From Streptomyces morookaense (lineage in GTDB: Bacteria; Actinomycetota; Actinomycetes; Streptomycetales; Streptomycetaceae), in NCBI RefSeq assembly GCF_013030945.1, contig NZ_JABBXF010000047.1, forward strand, positions 1-64,000: DNA of 64,000 nt, written 5' to 3'. The notes below the pieces were generated by a model. That model had not been told where the DNA came from. It ran no database searches and saw only the letters and a list, made by a program, of their open reading frames with translations. Positions 34,868 to 42,845 of the stretch are shown piece after piece (positions within the stretch are counted from its first letter, which is position 1; every line of letters starts with the position of its first letter). A program made the translations under genes and the position numbers.

Positions 34868-35545
34868 CTACTGCAGCCCGCCGCCCCCGGCCCGTACGAG
34901 ACCGCTCTCGTAGGCCATCACCACGACCTGTACCCGGTCCCGCAGCCCCAGCTTGGTGAGGATGCGGCCCACGTGGGTCTTCACGGTGGCCTCGGACAGC
35001 ACCAGCCGCGCCGCGATCTCGCCGTTGGAGAGCCCCTGGGCCACCAGCAGCATCACCTCGCGCTCGCGGTCGGTCAGCCGGCCGAACTCGGCACTGGTCG
35101 GCTCGTTGGCGGTGCTCGGCAGCATGGGCGTGAAGCGGTCCAGCAGCCGGCGGGTGGTGCTCGGGGCGACCACGGCGTCGCCGCTGTGCACGGATCGGAT
35201 GGCGCCCAGCAGTTCGCCCGGCGGCACGTCCTTGAGCATGAAGCCGCTCGCGCCGGCCTTGAGGGCGGAGAAGGCGTATTCGTCGAGATCGAAGGTGGTG
35301 AGGATGAGCACCTTGGGCGGGTTCTCCTGGGCGCAGATGCGGCGGGTCGCCTCGACCCCGTCCAGCCGCGGCATCCGGACGTCCATCAGGACGACGTCCA
35401 CGGCCGTGCCGGCCAGCGCCTCGAGCGCCTCCACGCCGTCCCCGGCCTCGGCGACGACCTCCATGTCGGGCTGGGCCGCCAGCACCATGCGGAAGCCGGT
35501 GCGCAGCAGCACCTGGTCGTCGACGAGCATCACGCGGATCGACAT
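34868..35545 (-). CDS. NarL/LuxR-family response regulator
   Basis: The 225 residues have a receiver domain with phosphate acceptor Asp55 (VVLMDVRMPRLDG) and acidic pair at 9-10, and a C-terminal LuxR-type helix-turn-helix (LTDREREVMLLVAQGLSNGEIAARLVLSEATVKTHVGRILTKLGLRDR). Its partner kinase is encoded directly upstream on the same strand with a 79-bp gap that holds a perfect tandem repeat. Targets are unknown; there is no obviously linked transporter or biosynthetic gene. Confidence 0.95.
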   Translation of the reverse strand: MSIRVMLVDDQVLLRTGFRMVLAAQPDMEVVAEAGDGVEALEALAGTAVDVVLMDVRMPRLDGVEATRRICAQENPPKVLILTTFDLDEYAFSALKAGASGFMLKDVPPGELLGAIRSVHSGDAVVAPSTTRRLLDRFTPMLPSTANEPTSAEFGRLTDREREVMLLVAQGLSNGEIAARLVLSEATVKTHVGRILTKLGLRDRVQVVVMAYESGLVRAGGGGLQ

Positions 35546-35564
35546 GCGGGATTCCTTTTCTCTG

Positions 35565-35596
35565 CCGTTCGGTTCGGTTGCCGTTCGGTTCGGTTG
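35565..35596. repeat. Perfect 16-bp tandem repeat between kinase and regulator genes
   Basis: CCGTTCGGTTCGGTTG occurs twice in a row. It sits in the 79-bp gap, just before the response regulator's ribosome site. Each unit itself contains a CGGTT doublet. Confidence 0.85.
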
Positions 35597-35624
35597 GGTT
35601 CACATCGGCGGGGCCGCGGGGGCC

Positions 35625-36842
35625 TCAGCGGCCGCCGGGTTTGATCGGCAGCAGGACGCTGATCCGGAAGCCGCCGCCGGGCCGCGGCCCCGCGTCCAGG
35701 GTGCCGCCGACCATGCCGACCCGCTCGCGCATGCCGATCAGGCCGTGCCCCATGCCGTCCGCGCCCCCGGATTCGTAGAGCTCGTGCTGTGCGCCCCGGC
35801 CGTCGTCCTCGACGAGCAGGCCCAGCCCGTCGTCGAAGTAGGTCAGCTGCACGCTGGCCCCGACGTCCGGTCCGCCGTGCTTGCGGGTGTTGGTGAGTGC
35901 TTCCTGCACGATCCGGTAGGCCGTCAGTTCCACGCCGCTGGGCAGCGGACGCGGCGCGCCCTCGACCTTGAACTCCACCGGCAGCCCGGCGCCCCGCACC
36001 TGTTCGACCAGGTCGCCGATCTGCTCGACATCGGGCTGCGGAACGTACTCGCCGCCCTCCCCCGAGCCCTCCTCGGTGCGCAGCACGCCCAGCAGCCGGC
36101 GCATCTCCGTCAGCGCCTGGCGTCCGGTACCGGAGATCGTCTCCAGCGCCTGCTTGGCCTGTTCGGGCGAGGAGTCCAGGACGTAGGCGGCGCCGTCCGC
36201 CTGCACCACCATCACGGACACGTTGTGCGCGACGACGTCGTGCAGTTCGCGGGCGATGCGGGCGCGCTCGGCGGTCACGGCCATCCGCGACTGCTGCTCG
36301 CGCTCCTTCTCCAGCCGCTCGGCACGTTCCTCCAGCTGGGCCCAGTAGGCGCGCCGGGTCCGCATGGAGTCGCCCAGCACCCAGGCCAGCAGGAAGGGCA
36401 CGGTGACGAAGACCGTCCCTATCACCTGGGCGGGCACCGACTGGTGCGGCTCCGGCCAGCGCAGGGTGGCGATCGAGGGCGCCAGCAGGCCCGCGATCAG
36501 GGCGAACCGGGAAGCCCAGCGGGTGCCGCCGGACGCCACGGTGTAGACGATCACGAGCATCGCGAAGTCGGCGACGTCCGCCGAGGCGCCCGTGACCACC
36601 TGGCCCACGCCGACCGCGGCTGCCAGCAGCAGCATCTTCTCCGGCGCCCGCCGCCGCAGGGCGATCACCGTGCACAGCGCGAACGCCGCGACGATCTTGG
36701 CGGCAGTCGGCCCCTTGCTGCTCCCGTCCGCGATGGACAGGGCGCTCAGCATCAGCAGCAGGAGAGCCCAGAAGCTGTCCACTCCCGTGGGGTGTCTGCG
36801 GAGGAAGTCGTAGAGGCGCTGCACGTCACCCAGCGTAGGCAC
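35625..36842 (-). CDS. NarL-type sensor histidine kinase
   Basis: The 405-residue protein has four to five membrane segments within residues 22-155 with very short loops, so it probably senses signals in or at the membrane. The HisKA_3 domain has RIARELHDVVAHNVSVMVVQADGA with His201, and the ATPase domain has YRIVQEALTNTRKHG, VEDDGRG and GHGLIGMRERVGMVGGTL. It phosphorylates the regulator at 34868-35545. Start ATG at 36842 is close to the divergent methyltransferase gene; both promoters must lie within 103 bp. Confidence 0.95.
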   Translation of the reverse strand: MPTLGDVQRLYDFLRRHPTGVDSFWALLLLMLSALSIADGSSKGPTAAKIVAAFALCTVIALRRRAPEKMLLLAAAVGVGQVVTGASADVADFAMLVIVYTVASGGTRWASRFALIAGLLAPSIATLRWPEPHQSVPAQVIGTVFVTVPFLLAWVLGDSMRTRRAYWAQLEERAERLEKEREQQSRMAVTAERARIARELHDVVAHNVSVMVVQADGAAYVLDSSPEQAKQALETISGTGRQALTEMRRLLGVLRTEEGSGEGGEYVPQPDVEQIGDLVEQVRGAGLPVEFKVEGAPRPLPSGVELTAYRIVQEALTNTRKHGGPDVGASVQLTYFDDGLGLLVEDDGRGAQHELYESGGADGMGHGLIGMRERVGMVGGTLDAGPRPGGGFRISVLLPIKPGGR

Positions 36843-36933
36843 GTCGCGTACGTGCCGGGGTCAACCGGACGATCGATCCGTCGACTCCTCCTCTACTCCC
36901 CAAGGTGGAGGCACCGGGACCGCCGTGCGCGCA

Positions 36934-36939
36934 TACGGT
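36934..36939 (+). promoter_or_regulatory. Candidate leaderless -10 box (TACGGT)
   Basis: TACGGT lies six bases before the ATG at 36946. This supports that start over an in-frame ATG at 36925, which lies upstream of the box. Confidence 0.5.
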
Positions 36940-36945
36940 GTGCCT

Positions 36946-37971
36946 ATGGGAAGCGAGAGGACCAGGCCGGACCCGTCGTGGCGGCCATGGCGGGAGGCGG
37001 CGGAGGCCGCGCTGTACGGCCCCGGCGGCTTCTACCGCCGCCCCGAGGGACCGGCCGGTCACTTCCGCACCTCGGTGCACGCCTCCCCGCTCTTCACGGG
37101 AGCGGTCGTGGAGCTGCTGCGCCGCGTCGACGCCGCGCTCGGGCACCCGGCGGAGCTGGCGTTCACCGACATGGGCGCCGGGCGCGGGGAACTCGTCTCG
37201 GGCGTGCTCGACCGGTGCCCGCCCGAACTGGCCGCCCGGCTGCGCCCGTACGCCGTGGAGCTCGCGGACCGGCCCCCCGGCATCGACGCGCGCATCACCT
37301 GGTTGGACGAGCCCCCGCAGGGAACGGAGGGCCTGCTGTTCGCCAACGAGTGGCTCGACAACGTGCCGCTCGACGTCGCCGAGGCGGACGGCGAGGGCAC
37401 GGCCCGTCGGGTCCTGGTCCGGCCCGACGGCGAGGAGCTGCTGGGCGACCCGGTCTCCGGGGAGGACGCCGCCTGGCTGGAGCGCTGGTGGCCGCTGGAG
37501 GGCGCACCGCCCGGCAGCCGGGCCGAGATCGGCCGCCCCCGCGACGCCGCCTGGGCCCGGGCCGTGGGCGGGCTGCGGGCAGGGCTGGCCGTCGCCGTGG
37601 ACTACGCCCACGAGCGCGCCGCCCGGCCGCCGTTCGGCACCTTGGCCGGCTTCCGCGAGGGCCGCGAGGTGCGGCCGGTGCCCGACGGCTCGTGCGACAT
37701 CACCGCGCACGTCGCACTGGACGCCTGCGCGGGCCCGGGTGCTTCGGTGCTCAGTCAGCGCGAGGCCCTGCGGCTGCTCGGCGTCGACGGCAGCCGTCCG
37801 CCGCTCACGCTCGCCTCCTCCGACCCGGCCGCCTACGTGCGGGCGCTCGGCGCGGCCGGCGAGGCGACGGAGCTGACCTCCCCCGGCGGCCTCGGCAGCT
37901 TCGGCTGGCTGCTCCAGCCGGTGGGCCCGGCCTGCGCGGACGTGCTGGACGCGGGTGCCGGGGACAGCTGA
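36946..37971 (+). CDS. MidA/NDUFAF7-type (DUF185) SAM-dependent methyltransferase
   Basis: The 341-residue protein has the features of the DUF185 methyltransferases: N-terminal ALYGPGGFYRRPEGPAGHFRTSVHASPLFTGAV, SAM-binding FTDMGAGRGEL, LLFANEWLDNVPLDV and the late VAVDYAH and LAGFREGREV blocks. The mitochondrial member, NDUFAF7, dimethylates an arginine of the complex I subunit NDUFS2. The next gene here, 12 bp away, is a nuoD paralogue, the bacterial counterpart of NDUFS2, so it is an attractive substrate. Start at 36946 is favoured by a TACGGT box six bases before it. Confidence 0.88.
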   Translation: MGSERTRPDPSWRPWREAAEAALYGPGGFYRRPEGPAGHFRTSVHASPLFTGAVVELLRRVDAALGHPAELAFTDMGAGRGELVSGVLDRCPPELAARLRPYAVELADRPPGIDARITWLDEPPQGTEGLLFANEWLDNVPLDVAEADGEGTARRVLVRPDGEELLGDPVSGEDAAWLERWWPLEGAPPGSRAEIGRPRDAAWARAVGGLRAGLAVAVDYAHERAARPPFGTLAGFREGREVRPVPDGSCDITAHVALDACAGPGASVLSQREALRLLGVDGSRPPLTLASSDPAAYVRALGAAGEATELTSPGGLGSFGWLLQPVGPACADVLDAGAGDS

Positions 37972-37983
37972 GAAACTGTCCCC

Positions 37984-39126
37984 ATGACGGAGACGACAGT
38001 CGGCATCGGCGGCGCGGCGGAGAGCACCGACATGGTGCTCAACATCGGCCCTCAGCACCCGTCCACCCACGGCGTGCTGCGGCTGCGCCTCGTCCTCGAC
38101 GGGGAGCGGGTCCGCAGCGCGGAGCCGGTCATCGGCTATATGCACCGGGGTGCGGAGAAGCTGTTCGAGGCCCGCGACTACCGGCAGATCATCATGCTCG
38201 CCAACCGCCACGACTGGCTGTCGGCCTTCTCCAACGAGCTCGGCGTGGTGCTGGCCGTGGAGCGGATGCTGGGCATGGAGGTGCCCGAGCGCGCCGTGTG
38301 GCTGCGCACGCTGCTGGCCGAGCTCAACCGGGTGCTCAACCACCTGATGTTCCTGGGCTCGTATCCGCTGGAGCTCGGCGGCATCACCCCCGTCTTCCAC
38401 GCCTTCCGCGAGCGCGAGGAGCTCCAGACGGTGATGGAGGAGGTCTCCGGCGGCCGGATGCACTACATGTTCAACCGCGTCGGCGGCCTCAAGGAGGACC
38501 TGCCCGCGGGCTGGCTCGGCCGGGCCCGGCACGCGGTGGCCGAGGTCCGCTCCCGGATGGACGTCTACGACCGGCTGGTCCTCGGCAACGAGATCTTCCG
38601 CGGCCGGACGCGCGGCGTGGGCGTCCTCGCGCCGGAGGCGGTGCACGCCTACGGGGTCAGCGGGCCCATCGCCCGTGCCTCCGGCGTCGACTTCGACCTG
38701 CGCCGCGACGAGCCGTATCTGGCCTATGCCGAACTGGCGGATGTGCTGAAGGTCGTCACCCGGGAGGAGGGCGACTGCCTGGCCCGCTTCGAGTGCCTGC
38801 TGGAGCAGACGCACAACTCCCTGGAGCTGGCCGAGGCCTGCCTGGAGCGGCTGGCGGAGCTGCCGCCCGGTCCGGTCAACCAGCGGCTGCCCAAGGTGCT
38901 CAAGGCGCCCGAGGGCGCGACCTACGCCTGGACGGAGAACCCGCTCGGCCTGAACGGCTACTACCTGGTCTCCAAGGGTGAGAAGACCCCGTACCGGCTG
39001 AAGCTCCGCTCGGCGTCGTTCAACAACATCCAGGCGCTGATCGAGCTGCTTCCGGGGACCCTGGTCGCGGACATGGTCGCGATCCTGGGCTCGATGTTCT
39101 TCGTCGTGGGCGACATCGACAAGTAG
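37984..39126 (+). CDS. nuoD: NADH-quinone oxidoreductase subunit D (stand-alone paralogue)
   Basis: NuoD forms, with NuoB, the quinone site of complex I. The 380 residues contain LNIGPQHPSTHGVLRLRLVLDGE, IGYMHRGAEKLFEARDYRQIIMLANRHDW, RVLNHLMFLGSYPLELG and the C-terminal LIELLPGTLVADMVAILGSMFFVVGDIDK with the usual final Asp. No other nuo gene is nearby. It is thus a separate copy, as in other Streptomyces that also have a complete nuo operon elsewhere. It lies 12 bp after the MidA-type methyltransferase gene. No clear SD. Confidence 0.95.
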   Translation: MTETTVGIGGAAESTDMVLNIGPQHPSTHGVLRLRLVLDGERVRSAEPVIGYMHRGAEKLFEARDYRQIIMLANRHDWLSAFSNELGVVLAVERMLGMEVPERAVWLRTLLAELNRVLNHLMFLGSYPLELGGITPVFHAFREREELQTVMEEVSGGRMHYMFNRVGGLKEDLPAGWLGRARHAVAEVRSRMDVYDRLVLGNEIFRGRTRGVGVLAPEAVHAYGVSGPIARASGVDFDLRRDEPYLAYAELADVLKVVTREEGDCLARFECLLEQTHNSLELAEACLERLAELPPGPVNQRLPKVLKAPEGATYAWTENPLGLNGYYLVSKGEKTPYRLKLRSASFNNIQALIELLPGTLVADMVAILGSMFFVVGDIDK

Positions 39127-39144
39127 GGCCCCGGTCCGGGGCCC
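39126..39144. terminator. Terminator after nuoD
   Basis: GGGCCCCG-GTC-CGGGGCCC, 8-bp perfect stem with a 3-base loop, begins at the last base of the nuoD stop codon and lies between convergent genes. Confidence 0.7.
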
Positions 39145-39164
39145 TGAGCCCTCCGCCCGGACTG

Positions 39165-40238
39165 CTACGAGATCGCGCTGCGCAGCTCGGCGACGTCGAT
39201 CTGCTCGGTCTCGTCGTGCGCGGTCAGGTCGATGACCTTGCCGTCCACGTCGGCCCCGGCCCCGGCCTCCGCCTCGGCGAGCGCCTCCTCGCCGACGACG
39301 TCCGCCAGATCCTGTTCCTCCACGGGCTTCGAGGAGCCGGCCGGGCCGACGCGGCCGGTGCCGAAGAAGTCGAAGCCGCCCCGGGCGCGGGAGGCGGGCC
39401 GCTGCGCGGGGGCCTGCGGGACGAGCGCCGCAGAGGGCGCGGCCACCGGCTTCGCACCGCCCTGGGACAGGGCCTTGGTCCCGGCCTCGGGCTCGGGCTT
39501 CGCCTCGGCCTCGGGCTTGGCCTCAGGCTCGGCCTCGGCCTCGGACGCCGCGTCGGCCTTCGGCATCGCCTCGGGCTTCCGCGCCTCGGACTTCGGCGCG
39601 GGCCCGGACTCGGGCCCCGGCTCGGTCCCCGGCTCCGTGCCGCGGGCAGCGGCCTCCCGCTGGCGTGCCGCGTTGCGCTCCAGGTCGCGGAGGGCGTCGG
39701 CGGCCTTGCGGAAGGCCTCCGCGCCGGGCTGCGGCTCCCCGTCCGCCGGGCGGTCCGCGGCCGCGGACTCCAGTTCCTTCGCCGTCTTCGTCTGGGCGAG
39801 CAGGCGCCGCCCCTCCAGGGCGCTCGCCCGCCCGGTCTCGGCGGTGGCGTAGCGGCGCAGCAGGTCGGCGTGCTCGGTACGGAGCCGGGCGAGCTCGGCA
39901 CGCTTGGCGCGGAGCTTGGCCTCGACGCGGGCCTTGGCCAGGCCCGCTTCCTCCAGGTCCGTCTCCAGCTCGGCGATGCGCTCGTCGGTCTTCCACTCGT
40001 CGCGCGCCCGGGCGGCGGTGAGCTGGGCGACGCGCTTGCCCGCGGAACGGTCCCAACGGCGCATCAGCACGGCGCCGACGACCGCCGCGGCGGACGCCGC
40101 GACGGCCAGGCTGCGGATGAGGAGCGTCTCCTCCACCAACCAGGCACCGGCGGCGCAGGCGACCGATGTCGCGGCGACCGTCGATGCGGGAAGAAGCCGG
40201 TGCAGGGGTGCGGAATGGCGGTGGCGTCCTCGTGGCAT
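39165..40238 (-). CDS. Membrane-anchored coiled-coil protein, function unknown
   Basis: The 357-residue protein starts MPRGRHRHSAPLHRLLPAST, has two membrane helices (about 18-37 and 43-58), then a long charged coiled coil (about 62-145: RDEWKTDERIAELETDLEEAGLAKARVEAKLRAKRAELARLRTEHADLLRRY). A Glu/Pro/Ala/Lys low-complexity region with repeated 'EAEPEAKPEAEAKPEPEAG' follows, then an acidic C-terminus. It could be a scaffold or division-related protein, but that is inference. Start at 40238 is supported by a TAAGTT box seven bases upstream and by the conserved-looking N-terminus. Confidence 0.78.
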   Translation of the reverse strand: MPRGRHRHSAPLHRLLPASTVAATSVACAAGAWLVEETLLIRSLAVAASAAAVVGAVLMRRWDRSAGKRVAQLTAARARDEWKTDERIAELETDLEEAGLAKARVEAKLRAKRAELARLRTEHADLLRRYATAETGRASALEGRRLLAQTKTAKELESAAADRPADGEPQPGAEAFRKAADALRDLERNAARQREAAARGTEPGTEPGPESGPAPKSEARKPEAMPKADAASEAEAEPEAKPEAEAKPEPEAGTKALSQGGAKPVAAPSAALVPQAPAQRPASRARGGFDFFGTGRVGPAGSSKPVEEQDLADVVGEEALAEAEAGAGADVDGKVIDLTAHDETEQIDVAELRSAIS

Positions 40239-40245
40239 GGCCTGA

Positions 40246-40251
40246 AACTTA
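40246..40251 (-). promoter_or_regulatory. Candidate leaderless -10 box (TAAGTT)
   Basis: TAAGTT lies seven bases before the ATG at 40238 on the minus strand, with no SD, consistent with a leaderless transcript. Confidence 0.45.
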
Positions 40252-40321
40252 CCGTGCGTCGCCACAGGAGTGTGACCCGACCACCAAACTCTTCCCTTGA
40301 TCTTACTTCTCCCCTACTCCG

Positions 40322-41299
40322 TCACTTGGCCACCAGGCCCTTGTCCTTGAGGTACTTCGCAGCGACTTCCGCGGGCTTGAGCCGCTCGGCGTCGACCTTC
40401 TTGTCGAGTTCGGTCAGATCGGCCGTGGTCAGCACCCTGGTGAGCTTGGTCAGCGCTTCCTCGATCTTCTGCGAACCCGCCTTCCGGTTATTCACCACCG
40501 GCAGGACGTTGTCGGAGTTCTGGAGCTTCTTGTCGTCCGCGAGCAGCACCAGGCCGAACTGTTCGAGCGTGGCGTCCGTGGTCGTGGTCAGCAGCAGCTG
40601 GTCCTTGCCGTCCCTGACCGCCTGCTTGGCCTGGGTGCTGCCGACCTCCAGCGGGTCGATGCCGGTGACCTTGATCCCATAGGTCTTCTCCAGGCCCGGC
40701 CGGCAGAAGGGCCGCTGGGAGCATTCGTCACCGGCCGCGATGTGTACCGCCTCCCCCGACTTTCCAAGATCGGAAAGCGTCTTGAGGTGGTGCTTTTCCG
40801 CGAACTCGGCCGTGACGGCGAAGGCGTTCTGATCGACCGCCCGGCCCGGGTCGAGCACCTTGAGACCGCGCGGTTCGGCAAGTTTCCGCAGGGCCTTCAC
40901 CGTCGCATCGGCATCGGGGGAGGCGACCGCGGGGGCGTCCTTGCCGTTCTGCTTCTTGTTCAGGAATTCCGTGAGCGTCGCCGCATACTCCGGGACCACA
41001 TCGATCTGCCCCTTCTCCAGCGCCGGTTCATACAGCTCACGCGCATCGACGGTCTTGATCGAAGTCGAATATCCGGCGTCCTTCAGCAGCCCCGCGTATA
41101 TCTCCGCGAGCACCTTGGACTCGGTGAACGACGCCGATCCGATCACCAGCGAGCCCGCACCCCCGCCGGAGCCGCCGCCCTCGCCGGACTTCTCCAGGCT
41201 GTTGCCGCCGCACGCGGCGAGCCCGGCCGTCAGGGCCACGGCGCATATCGCCGCCGGCAGGGCGCGGGCGGTCCGCGCCCTGCGCGGGGTCCTGGTCAT
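40322..41299 (-). CDS. Glycine-betaine/choline-type ABC transporter substrate-binding lipoprotein
   Basis: The 325-residue protein has a lipoprotein signal with the modified Cys30 in LTAGLAAC, a Gly/Ser linker, and an OpuAC/ProX-type domain: LVIGSASFTESKVLAEIYAGLLKDAGY, VVPEYAATLTEFL, NAFAVTAEFAEKHHLKTLSDL. It captures quaternary ammonium compatible solutes outside the cell and delivers them to the permeases. The ATG overlaps the stop of the upstream permease gene (ATGA). The exact ligand (betaine, choline or carnitine) cannot be told from sequence. Confidence 0.94.
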   Translation of the reverse strand: MTRTPRRARTARALPAAICAVALTAGLAACGGNSLEKSGEGGGSGGGAGSLVIGSASFTESKVLAEIYAGLLKDAGYSTSIKTVDARELYEPALEKGQIDVVPEYAATLTEFLNKKQNGKDAPAVASPDADATVKALRKLAEPRGLKVLDPGRAVDQNAFAVTAEFAEKHHLKTLSDLGKSGEAVHIAAGDECSQRPFCRPGLEKTYGIKVTGIDPLEVGSTQAKQAVRDGKDQLLLTTTTDATLEQFGLVLLADDKKLQNSDNVLPVVNNRKAGSQKIEEALTKLTRVLTTADLTELDKKVDAERLKPAEVAAKYLKDKGLVAK

Positions 41300-41991
41300 G
41301 CGTACTCCATTCCGTCGGGGCGGCCGCGGCGCCGGCGCAGCGGGTCCAGCCCTCGCTGCGCGAGGACGAAGGCGCCCTCGACCAGCAGGGCCAGCACGGC
41401 CACGAGCAGGGCGCCCGCCACCACCTGTGCAGTGTCTGTGAGCCGGAAACCGGCGGTGATGATGCGCCCGAGGCCGCCGCCCCCGGGCAGCGCGGCCAGT
41501 GTCGTCGTGGCCACGACCTGGACGGCTGCGGAACGGATGCCGGTGACGATGAACGGGAAGGCCAGCGGCAGTTCGACCCGGGCCACTATCTGACGCCCCG
41601 TCATACCCATGCCGCGGGCGGCCTCCACCACGCCGCGGTCGACTTCGCGCATGCCCACATAGGCGTTGGTGAGCAACGGCGGTATCGCGAAGAGGACCAG
41701 CGCGATGACGGTGGGCCAGGACCCGTGCGTACCCAGCGGGCTGAGCAGCAACAGCACCAGCACCGCGAACGTCGGCACCGCGCGCCCCGCGTTGGAGATG
41801 TTCACCGCCAACGCCCCGCCGCGGCCGAGGTGGCCGAGCAGCACGGCCACCGGCAGCGCGACCGCACACGAGATCAACAGGCAGGCGACGGTGAGGAAGA
41901 GGTGCTGGCCGAGCCGGTGCCACACGCCCTCCGCGCCCGTCCAGTGGGAGCCGGTGGACAGCCAGGTCCAGGTCCGGGAGACGACGTCCAT
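41296..41991 (-). CDS. ABC transporter permease, osmoprotectant type (second)
   Basis: The 231-residue protein has about five membrane helices and the BPD_transp_1 EAA-type loop: GVVEAARGMGMTGRQIVARVELPLAFPFIVTGIRSAAVQVVATTTLAALPGGGGLG. It pairs with the permease at 41991-42716; start and stop share a base (TGATG), showing coupling. Together they form the membrane channel of the betaine-type importer. Confidence 0.93.
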   Translation of the reverse strand: MDVVSRTWTWLSTGSHWTGAEGVWHRLGQHLFLTVACLLISCAVALPVAVLLGHLGRGGALAVNISNAGRAVPTFAVLVLLLLSPLGTHGSWPTVIALVLFAIPPLLTNAYVGMREVDRGVVEAARGMGMTGRQIVARVELPLAFPFIVTGIRSAAVQVVATTTLAALPGGGGLGRIITAGFRLTDTAQVVAGALLVAVLALLVEGAFVLAQRGLDPLRRRRGRPDGMEYA

Positions 41992-42716
41992 CAGGCCGCC
42001 ACCGCCTCGGTGCCGGCGGGCCGTCCTGCACGGCGGCCCGCACTCCTGCGCGTGCGCGTCCACGGCGTCAACAGCCGCTGTATCAGGAGCAACAGGACAT
42101 CCGCCCCGACGGCGAGTACCACGCACAGCACCGAGGCCGTGAGCACCTGTGCCTTGAAATAGCTGCGCATGCCTTCGTAGATGAGATTCCCCAGGCCGCC
42201 GTAACCGATGATCGCGCCCACCGTGGTGAGCGAGACGGTGGAGACCGTGGCGATCCGCAGACCGGCCATCAACGCGGGCAGGGCCAGCGGGAGTTCGACG
42301 CCGAACAGCAGCCGGACCGGCCCGTAGCCCATGCCGCGCGCCGCCTCGCGGGCCTCCTCCGGGACGGCGGCGAGGCCGGCCAGGATGTTGCGCACGAGGA
42401 TCGTCAGCGAATACAGCACCAGGCCCGTCACCACGACGGCCGCCGACAGCCCGAACACCGGCACCAGCAGCGAGAACATCGCCAGCGACGGCACCGTGTA
42501 GAGCACCGTGGTCAGCCCGAGGACCGGGCCCGCCACACTGCGCCATCTGCGCGCCAGCAGGGCCAGCGGAAGGGCGACCAGCAGCCCCAGCACGACCGAT
42601 GCCACCGTGATGCCGATGTGCTGCAGCACGGCATCCGTGAGCTCCTGCCCCCGCGTCCGCACGTACTCACCGCAGATCCAGTCGTTGCTGATCAAGCAGT
42701 TCCCGTTCGCCGCCAT
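41991..42716 (-). CDS. ABC transporter permease, osmoprotectant type (first)
   Basis: The 241-residue protein has about five to six membrane helices, with the coupling loop EEAREAARGMGYGPVRLLFGVELPLALPALMAGLRIATVSTVSLTTVGAIIGYGGLG. I chose the ATG at 42716 because a GGGGGAGG lies about ten bases upstream; an in-frame ATG ten codons earlier has none. It is the first gene of the minus-strand half of a divergent transporter locus; the ATPase is transcribed the other way. Confidence 0.92.
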   Translation of the reverse strand: MAANGNCLISNDWICGEYVRTRGQELTDAVLQHIGITVASVVLGLLVALPLALLARRWRSVAGPVLGLTTVLYTVPSLAMFSLLVPVFGLSAAVVVTGLVLYSLTILVRNILAGLAAVPEEAREAARGMGYGPVRLLFGVELPLALPALMAGLRIATVSTVSLTTVGAIIGYGGLGNLIYEGMRSYFKAQVLTASVLCVVLAVGADVLLLLIQRLLTPWTRTRRSAGRRAGRPAGTEAVAA

Positions 42717-42820
42717 GCGTGCGCCCACCTCCCCCTCGGCATTCACCGTCGGTCACTGGCGACCCTAACCCCAGGCACCGACAATCGCCTCCGGCGAGGC
42801 CTCCTGCCATCCGGCAGCAA

Positions 42821-42838
42821 CATTGTTCGACCACAATG
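42821..42838. promoter_or_regulatory. Operator-like dyad in the divergent transporter promoter
   Basis: CATTGT-TCGACC-ACAATG is a perfect dyad with 6-bp arms and 6-base spacer, ending seven bases before the ATPase ATG and about 105 bp from the permease start. CACAAT in the right arm could be the ATPase -10. It is a probable binding site for an osmotic or substrate-responsive repressor encoded elsewhere. Confidence 0.55.
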
Positions 42839-42845
42839 GGGTGTC

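Noticed and set aside
34953..38981. 1342-codon plus-strand frame
   Set aside because: It runs antisense to the two-component genes and out of frame with the methyltransferase and nuoD; composition is that of a shadow.
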